A stretch of 64,000 nt of DNA from Membranipora membranacea. Lineage: Eukaryota; Bryozoa; Gymnolaemata; Cheilostomatida; Membraniporidae. Location: contig OU612066.1 in assembly GCA_914767715.1 (NCBI GenBank), forward strand, positions 24,900,283 through 24,964,282. The letters are read 5' to 3'. The notes beneath the pieces were generated by a model. The model ran no database searches and was not told the DNA's origin. It was given only the letters and a program-made list of their open reading frames with translations. This document shows, piece by piece, positions 57,401-64,000 of this stretch; the first letter of the stretch is position 1, and every line of letters begins with the position of its first letter. The translations under genes were made by a program, and so were the position numbers.

Positions 57401-60400
57401 TTTTGAGCATGAGTTCCGTGACATGAAACGATTCGTTACTATACATGAAGTTATTTGATTGCATCTGTTCCCACTTTACTATTGATCCATCGTGATCTCC
57501 TGTGAATATCAGGATGGGTCTCTTTCGAGCTGAAACAAGAAGAGTTAAATGCAAAATAACTTGTTTCACACAAAAGAATGTGTGGAGTATCCAAAACCAA
57601 TTTGTAATTCCAATGTCGTACATAAGAAATAGGGATGAGGATAGAATATTATGATAACTTCTCATTACTAATTATATATAATTATTGATGAATAAGATTG
57701 TCTATTCTCACAACTCTATGCAAGAGCAAGTCAACAACCCAGAACTTGCTAACTTTCTGGTTTTGACCATTATCTGGTTCTGTAGGGAGGCCTCAAATAA
57801 TGAGGTGAATCATGTAGCTAGTCAAACTCGATATTTGTGGTTCATAAAAATTAGGCTTAGCACTGATCATTAGTAACATGAAATAGGGATCTGTTAATCC
57901 CTATCGAAATATTAATTATGTAAGAAGTTGTAGAAAGATCACTCACTGTAAGAGAGGGATTCGATAGGGTTCCTGTTACGCAGCGCGGTGATACACCCGG
58001 ATGGATTATACTTCCATACTATTATCTGTCTTCTGCTTGTTGTACCTGCAATGTGATTATAATATATCTACCAACAAATTGGGCTCATCAAGCTCGATAT
58101 CCACAAACACAAATATTAGCAAATTCAGAATAATCAAAGATGCATGTGGCTATGATTAAATCCCGCAACAATTACCTGCTCACTATGCTGAGTAGGTAAC
58201 TCAGTATAGACCATAGACTTTATATCATTAAGTCTATGGTATAGACCCTCACTATACACATGTTTACTTCAAAAGCAAAGCTAAAAAAAGTTTTGAAAAT
58301 AATAAGCAAATCTCTCTTACCAATAACTTGGTTCAACTCTGGTTGCCACTTGAGGTTAATAAGACTGTACTGTGAGTCTTCATCTGTCTGCTGGAATGTT
58401 CCGATGTAATCAGATATCTGAAAGCATAATCCCATTGATATTAATTCATGGATTAGTCATAAAATATCTATTTGTGGAGAAATTACATCATTATACAACT
58501 TTGTGTCAGTAATTGAATCTAGCCAACCTTCTGGCAGCTTTATCGTTATGCAATGGTTTACATCCCAGTGACAAGCTTTAAAAACTCAGGCAAGCTACTT
58601 GAGAAATGTTTGCTCGGGGTCGGCTGTAGCATTACTGAACTATTGGACCAATCAAAGATGAGAAATTGTTTCCAGCAATCAGATGTATTCCCCTTAACCA
58701 CAAATATATATCAGTGCATAATCCATTTAATAGGCACTAGTAATTATCAGATGGGTATATAAAAAATTGGCTTTATGCATTTCATAGAAGTTGTCTTCTG
58801 TTTTTGCATGTGTGTATAACTCCTACCAGTTTGAATTTAAAACTGTATCATAATATCATTGATGTATACCTTTGTGATGTATTTTTAGCTGTAACAAAGG
58901 ACATAAGCGGTCCTCCATAGGGAAATTCCATTGGATGACATGATACTAAGGTTGTAACAATGAGAAGGTAGTGAACGATTTAAAATGAAAATTAAATATG
59001 GCCATTGAAAACTCGAAAAGTGATGAAAAAGACAAGGAAATGAATGAATTCATGTATGTTATATTTAGACTAATAAAAAGTTTCCAGTGCTAGAAGCAGT
59101 GACCAGACCTCACTTACATTATCTCCAGACTTAGGGTCGTAGAGTTGAGCGTTACTGTTCCCACTAGCGACCCACACAGTTTTGTTTCTTGGCACATAGC
59201 AGACACCTGATATGGTGTTGAGGAATCCTTCAAGGCGATGTATTAGCTTACCGTCCACTGACCAAATTTTCACAGTCTTATCGAAACCACCTGTTATGAT
59301 CCTGGTAAAAGAACATACAATGACATAAATCCCATGAAAGCATGTCCATCACCATCACAAGGTCACCAAATTGAATATTAGTATACATCGTTTGACCAAT
59401 AATAAGCTGAAATTTGATGGCATGTGCACGTCTTGATATGACAGATATATAAAATAATACCATGTCTACAGCTATAGGAAGATCTGATATATGAAAACAG
59501 GCACATTTTGGATTACAGTATCCGATATGACACTGTGTAGCTTACCAGGTATTGTCCCAGTCTTTAGCGATGACTAGTGTACAGATCCCAGCATCATGTG
59601 CATTCTTGTGTCTACAAATTTAAAAATCAACAATTAAAATTCAATTGGCAATACAATCGACACTGTGATGCGATGTGTACCAGCTGGTATCATACTTGCA
59701 CTCAATACAGATATATCAATGGTAGGTAAAAAACTTCCAATTATTATAATCACTCAAGATCAAGGTCATCTGTATCATATCCTTGTGGTATATTATGTTG
59801 TGTACTTACATGTGGACTGGAGTCATACTTTTCTCTCCAGTAAAAGAAGAATCATAGATTATAAGTTTGGCATCGTAACTGCAAAGAAAGAATATGAATA
59901 TCTTAGTCTATACTAGGACACATAATGTACATACAGTTCGAGAAAAATGTCATGTCAAATAAGTAATATCAAAATTTCAATTCGAAGACTGTTGGTGTGG
60001 TGTTGCCAACTTTTGTTTTGAACCAATAGATCTCTTCTCAGAAGAAATATCCAAAATGAACTCCAGCTAGCCCTAAGCTCCCCGGCCTCGTTTTTCATAG
60101 AAAATATTTGTATGTAATAACTTAGCAAAGGACTTGTGAGATCAGTTCTGGAGTTGAAAACAAATAATTAATTTATCCATCCTTGGTTGAAGACGAAAGG
60201 AGGCTGATTGAGCCTTGATATAACTTTGCATTACATGCCCTGATTACCTGCTTGGCTTGATGAGTTATTACTATCATGCATGAGGGAAACAGACGATGCG
60301 AAAAAGATTGTCAAGAGAAGCTAGTCAACCTCATACAAGTTATAGTATTTAGTATTTAGTATCATTGTGCTCTTAATTAGACTGAGACCTTCAATATGAT

Positions 60401-62125
60401 ACCAAATATGGGGGGGGGGGCACTACTATAGCTGTTATTGAGCAGACTCACCCAGCCGAGTAGACTCTGGATTCATAGCAGTGTACTATCTTTACTATAT
60501 CTGTGTGCTCTTTAGCAGTGTGAGCTGGTCTGAGGGGGTTTATTATGTGGTTACTTTCTCTCTCTACATATAAAAACAAGAAAATAGTTTGAAGAATATA
60601 TTGATACTCTTTTACAAACTGAGTAGATGTTAGCTTTGAGAGTTTGTTAGGCTGTAAAAGTGAAACCTCATCAAAAATTAGAGATTTTTTTATATAATCA
60701 ATTTTTGCTTTGGACATAAAGCAGTATAGACACAAAACTATCTATTTGCACTTTAAAATGAACTGAGGAAAATCATGTGTCATATTTTTTTATTTCAAGG
60801 AACAGTCTGAGAGAACTAGGATCTATCTGCCCTGAAATACCGCCAAACTTACCAGGGTCCAATGAGAAAGCACATATTTTGGCATTCATACCACAAACTA
60901 GCTGTTGCCTTCTGGGATTGATTGTCATACTGTAAACTGGAGATCGTATCTAAAATCAGTAAATATCAATTGCATATTCGGTAACAAAATATAAAGAAAC
61001 AAAAATTATTCGCCAGTCTGCAGGATCTTGGTCGCAATGAGAAACCATTCATCACAAATAATAAAGAGACAATCTGAACAAGGTGGAGACAAGTACTCAC
61101 ACTGATGACATCATGTTTTATACCTCCTGATGACCAAGCTATGATCAAACCATCATTTGCTGATGACAGCATCAAACGCTGGTCTGCCCTACAAACACAA
61201 ATCACAGTCCAATATTCAAGTGTCCAACAAGATAACAACCAATAACAATGGATTATGAGAAGCGTCTGGTGTTCCCTTTACAAAAAAGGCGCATGATTAG
61301 CTGCCATAAAACAGAACCACAAAAAAATGGTGTTACTCCGTTATGCCAATTCAATAGCCTTTGTGGTTCTCAAAAAACCTACCCTGTCATAATAAATATT
61401 TTCAATGACAGCCAATTACCAATAAGTGTACGGAAAGACTAGGTTATATAGTATGTACATTATATAGCATACGGGTTGGCAGGAGTACGTCAAATATACT
61501 GTTCAGAACATGATAAGATCAGCTTCTCTGGTTTCAGCGCCAGAGTAGATCTATTCACTTACCAGTATAAGAAATCAGTGATCCAGCCTCTGTGTTCGTG
61601 TGATGAGTGTACTAGCTTACCCGATTCAGCCTCAAACGTCTTAATGACACCATCTACAACATTGATGATTAATTGTTCTCAATGGATTGTATGAGCATTT
61701 CTTCAGAAAATCATGTATTTTATAACATTGAAATAGTCAAACAGAGTGTAGGCCATATGTTATTACACTGAATCAATCAACACACATGTCTATGGTAAGG
61801 CAAAAACATTCTTAGTATGAAGTGACTTGACACCAACCACAAGTGCCACAAGCCAATCACACTCTATGTTCAAACAGCCTTTTTTTGCACAGATGTCAGA
61901 CCCACGATGTCAACATTAACATCTTGACAAGCTTTGCTTTTGTTGTTCCTCCCCCCCCCCCCCCACAACAAAGCTTGCCAAGACCGGTTAACACAACACC
62001 TACTTGAATGTCAATCACTGACCTTCACATCCGACCAGTATCTCTCGCCGTGATGGATTAAATCCGATAGCAGTTAGAGACCTGGTGTGCACTTCTTTGA
62101 CAGCGAACTGCCTCTCCAGAGCCAT
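48406..62125 (-). CDS. WD40-repeat protein of unknown identity, 20 exons, about 813 aa
   Basis: Exons in transcript order: 62125-62023, 61653-61563, 61188-61101, 60949-60853, 60563-60452, 59878-59810, 59611-59546, 59301-59118, 58417-58321, 58045-57947, 57529-57390, 56999-56856, 56423-56327, 55806-55613, 52845-52667, 51216-51094, 50646-50495, 50177-50033, 49610-49445 and 48501-48406; every junction is in frame. The protein starts MALERQFAVKEVHTRSLTAI. WD-type blade ends recur throughout: SSANDGLIIAWS, SAGYDAKLIIYD, ITGGFDKTVKIWS, FTGDHDGSIVKWE, VSGGWDHRLCIWN, SGSDDGMIKIW-like and VSTSWDKTIRIWN, enough for two propellers. A charged Lys-rich insert (about 382-430, MRKLSDKEKMDLKNTLNKMR) separates the halves. 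No other domain is seen. Such two-propeller proteins often scaffold cilia or large complexes, but I cannot name this one. The 2.8-kb intron after 55613 could hide another exon. Confidence 0.85.
48829..48898. mobile_element. Small palindromic MITE-like element (family B)
   Basis: The left arm begins ccagtcttgacaagc and the right arm, reversed, cctgtcttgaacagc; both continue into 'attggga' blocks around a G/C-rich centre. It lies in the last intron of the WD40 gene. Confidence 0.6.
50363..50435 (+). mobile_element. tRNA-derived SINE head (copy 3)
   Basis: It begins ggaggtggctcagttggtt, the same A box as copies 1 and 2, with a weak B box (catgggttcatc) near 50422. Only the tRNA-like head is clear. 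It lies in a WD40-gene intron on the opposite strand to that gene. Confidence 0.65.
50815..50935. repeat. Degenerate 'tttaatttag' tandem repeat
   Basis: About ten drifted copies of a 10-12 base TTTAATTTAG unit in a WD40-gene intron. Confidence 0.7.
51808..51920. mobile_element. Palindromic MITE-like element (family C), copy 1
   Basis: The outer arms are built on aagtttgatccagtttgcc and the inner arms on gttgctccccttccactgg; the inner arms pair with ccagtggagggggagcaac across a short centre. Copies 2 (53128) and 3 (54679) share the outer arms. Confidence 0.7.
53128..53264. mobile_element. Palindromic MITE-like element (family C), copy 2
   Basis: It starts gaccaagtttgatccag and ends with the near complement ggaccaaacttggtc. 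The inner gttgctccccttccac arm pairs with gaggggagcaac. The centre is longer than in copy 1. It lies in the WD40 gene intron after exon 14. Confidence 0.75.
54679..54782. mobile_element. Palindromic MITE-like element (family C), copy 3, diverged
   Basis: The outer arms aggtcaagtgtgatccaatt and, reversed, accaagatcaagcatgatccaatt pair; the inner 'gctccccttcc' block of copies 1 and 2 is not present. An older or different subfamily member. Confidence 0.5.
55277..55303 (-). other. Candidate 27-nt microexon in the WD40 gene
   Basis: On the minus strand an acceptor (gctttcag) precedes 27 bases coding KSTTAKLQK, followed by a donor GTATGC. The upstream exon 14 ends with the similar nine codons KSSTMRLQK and donor GTATGT, and its junction is phase 0, so inclusion would add nine residues in frame. 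This looks like a duplicated exon end that kept both splice sites. Confidence 0.5.
60410..60420. repeat. Poly(G) tract
   Basis: Eleven consecutive G about 30 bases past the donor of WD40 exon 5 (on the intron side). A simple homopolymer; possible G-quadruplex potential is not claimed. Confidence 0.9.
61922..61985. mobile_element. Small palindromic MITE-like element (family B) with poly(C) centre
   Basis: The arms tcttgacaagctttg and, reversed, ggtcttggcaagctttg flank a centre containing a run of 14 C (61951-61964). It lies in the first intron of the WD40 gene, just below exon 1. Confidence 0.6.
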
Positions 62126-63368
62126 CGCGTCAGACTAGATATTCAATTCTCACACGCGTTCATAGTATTAGTTCTAAAACAGATATTCATGAGTAATGAG
62201 TGAGTTGATGTTCCCCGCTGATATATTATCTGCTTGCAATGAGAACTTAGATTGGGGTCCCAATTCTGTCCGGTTTGTTTTATCTGCAGGATACCTGTAT
62301 GATTCAACAAAGCTGATTCAATTCAGAATGATTGAGGGGGTGTTATATGTTTGTTGAAAGTTTGACATTGTTATGAGAGGCTAATCACTGTAGCAGGCAA
62401 TCCCATGTGACACAAGCATTGTCAATGCAGTCCTCTGGGTATGGACTTTCTTTGAGTAAATTGTTATTCCAGCTGCATACAGCCAGGGATAGAGTTCCTG
62501 ACCCATTTCTGCTCCCTATTAGTATAGTGCCTTTTTCACAAGGCTGCTCAAAGCTTGGTGCATAGATAACAAATTTTTATCAAAATTTTGGCAAGGAAAA
62601 GTGAACAGGTAACGCCAGAACTATTATCGAGTTCATACATACTGTTCAGCTTACCCTAGTCTAGCCTGTCTTGACAAGCTTTGTTTGGTGGGGTCCCCCT
62701 CATCCACCGAACAAAGCTCGCCAAGACAGGCTACTCCTACTCCAGTTACTAATTCTATAAAACTTCTATTATACCCTTCCACCAATAAAACCAGTGGGGG
62801 GGATTTTTGTGACTTTCTTTCACTAACAAAGCTTGAGCTTTAGTGTACCACACTCTCTTCTGAGAGAAAAACAACAAGGACTGAGCTAAAAGGTTCACAC
62901 TTGTTGTTGGGCTCTCCTCCTCAGTCCTGCCTGTTACTACTATAAGAGTGATGCAATGTGCACTTCTCTTGCAACAGATAAGGGAGCCAGACACAGATTT
63001 ATTTATTGTGTTAAGGATGTAAAAGATTGCATATTGTCAAGACAAGCTCAAATAACTCCTTTGGAATCCACATATTAGGCTTTTCTTTTGTATTTTCAAA
63101 CAAAGGAATATCTGAGCTATACCTTCACACCTAGGCTTTATCATGTACTCTTAATTGCAACAGCACAATCACAGTTAACTAAGAAAAAGGAACACTTCAT
63201 AAATACATACACTTTTTGTGATATCAATTCTTCTTCATACTGAACTAGCCTGAGCACTTATAACCTGACTTTCAGGGAACTCTCTGAATAGCCCCATCGA
63301 GTCAATTAATTGTTGTTAAGATTTCTAAGCTATATCCGGTTTAGTATCCTAGCAACAGACCAACAATC
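62126..63368. promoter_or_regulatory. Divergent interval between the WD40 gene and the EFCAB10-like gene
   Basis: 1.24 kb between two start codons on opposite strands; both promoters must lie here. It holds a family-B palindrome at 62662-62733. The open frame at 62755-62994 is short, unsupported and not called. Confidence 0.4.
62662..62733. mobile_element. Small palindromic MITE-like element (family B), best-preserved copy
   Basis: The arms tagcctgtcttgacaagctt and, reversed, tagcctgtcttggcgagctt continue to a total of about 30 paired bases with few mismatches around 'ggtccccctcat'. This copy defines the family's ends. Confidence 0.75.
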
Positions 63369-64000
63369 ATGGCTGCCAGAGATAGAGCACAAGCTTTTGT
63401 AGAAGACAAGGGCCAGAATGGCAACCCAAGAGAGAAGGAAGCACTAGATTACATAAAAAAACATAAAGTTATGGAACTCTTTGATAATTTCACAGCACAA
63501 TTACTATACAGTAGACCATGTAAGTCCATTGAATTTACTCTGAACTTTTCACTTTATTTTTTTTTCTAGAATAGTAAGTAATAGTTGTGTTATGTAGTGA
63601 TTTGCCTCAACTTATGAAGAATCAATTCAAATATATTTTGTATTACTCATCATATATATGGTTTGCTAGCAAAGGACACACAAAATGCTCCTCTAGCTAG
63701 GATACTACCTGCCCTTTTTTTTCATCAAATATTCATAATCAATTGTTCTCTACGTTCTGGGAGTTCTTTCTCTTCCATCCATAGATTCAGCCCCTTAAAT
63801 CAAATTACCATATCTATCTAGCTAAGGTATTAATTCACATTCAGTTTCTCCTATCTACCGTATATTATCTATGTATTGAGTGGTATCTAGAATAACAGGC
63901 CTACTACACTTCAACTATTTGCACAAGAGTAAACTCACCCTGTACAGGTGTGCAAGTCATTCAGATTAAACTCGTTGAGATTAGCAAAAGTGTCTTATAT
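63369..64000 (+). CDS. EFCAB10: EFCAB10-like protein, first exon only (gene runs off the window)
   Basis: Exon 1 is 63369-63519, ending before GTAAGT, and codes 50 residues plus one base, starting MAARDRAQAFVEDKGQNGNP. EKEALDYIKKHKVMELFDNF followed by TAQLLYSRP matches the N-terminal dimerisation/docking-like (RIIa) helix pair of EFCAB10, a small ciliary/flagellar protein with a C-terminal EF-hand. The EF-hand exons are not in the window, and I see no second exon before 64000. The family call rests on this short N-terminal match. Confidence 0.65.

Noticed and set aside
1-64000. CRISPR arrays, bacterial operons or viral genes
   Set aside because: No direct-repeat arrays with spacers, no bacterial gene packing and no viral protein signatures; all genes are spliced animal genes.

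Overview
The window is animal nuclear DNA. It is AT-rich, its protein-coding genes are cut into short exons by GT-AG introns of roughly 0.1-2.8 kb, polyadenylation signals are present, and small tRNA-derived SINEs and palindromic MITE-like elements sit in introns and between genes. The gene set (FAM8A1, P4HB, BCCIP, DXO, BRD7/9, PPAN, Hikeshi, EFCAB10) is that of a metazoan. The density of about one gene per 6 kb with short introns suggests an invertebrate, perhaps an early-branching marine one, but the species cannot be told from the sequence. All exon boundaries below come from reading frames, splice consensus and family knowledge; nothing was aligned by computer.

Layout, left to right. 1-3412 holds no recognised gene. 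3413-6819 (+) is a five-exon FAM8A1-like RDD membrane protein. 7931-15764 (+) is protein disulfide isomerase, with a textbook ER-stress element just upstream and two alternative last coding exons, one ending HDEL and the other HDEF. 16613-20222 (-) is BCCIP. 21320-22642 (+) is DXO with an intronless coding region. 23254-27145 (-) is a BRD7/BRD9-type bromodomain protein. 29021-30599 (-) is an unrecognised Pro/Tyr-rich protein. 31483-37141 (+) is a long basic SR-rich coiled-coil protein resembling CCDC181/MAP9. 38226-44809 (-) is PPAN with an RGG-rich tail. 45202-47549 (+) is Hikeshi, divergent from PPAN across 392 bp. 48406-62125 (-) is a 20-exon WD40-repeat protein of unknown identity. 63369-end (+) is the first exon of an EFCAB10-like gene.

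Functional themes. The first two genes act in the ER (an ERAD cofactor family member and the main oxidative foldase). The middle holds nuclear, RNA-quality and ribosome-assembly genes (BCCIP, DXO, BRD7/9, PPAN) and a heat-shock import factor (Hikeshi). Several of the others look like cilium or microtubule genes (coiled-coil gene, EFCAB10, possibly the WD40 protein and the unknown gene). The most interesting local finding is the PDI 3' end: a cassette exon that swaps the ER-retrieval signal HDEL for HDEF. Next are a 27-nt candidate microexon in the WD40 gene, a 46-bp perfect hairpin flanked by a 7-bp target duplication, and several families of small palindromic elements.
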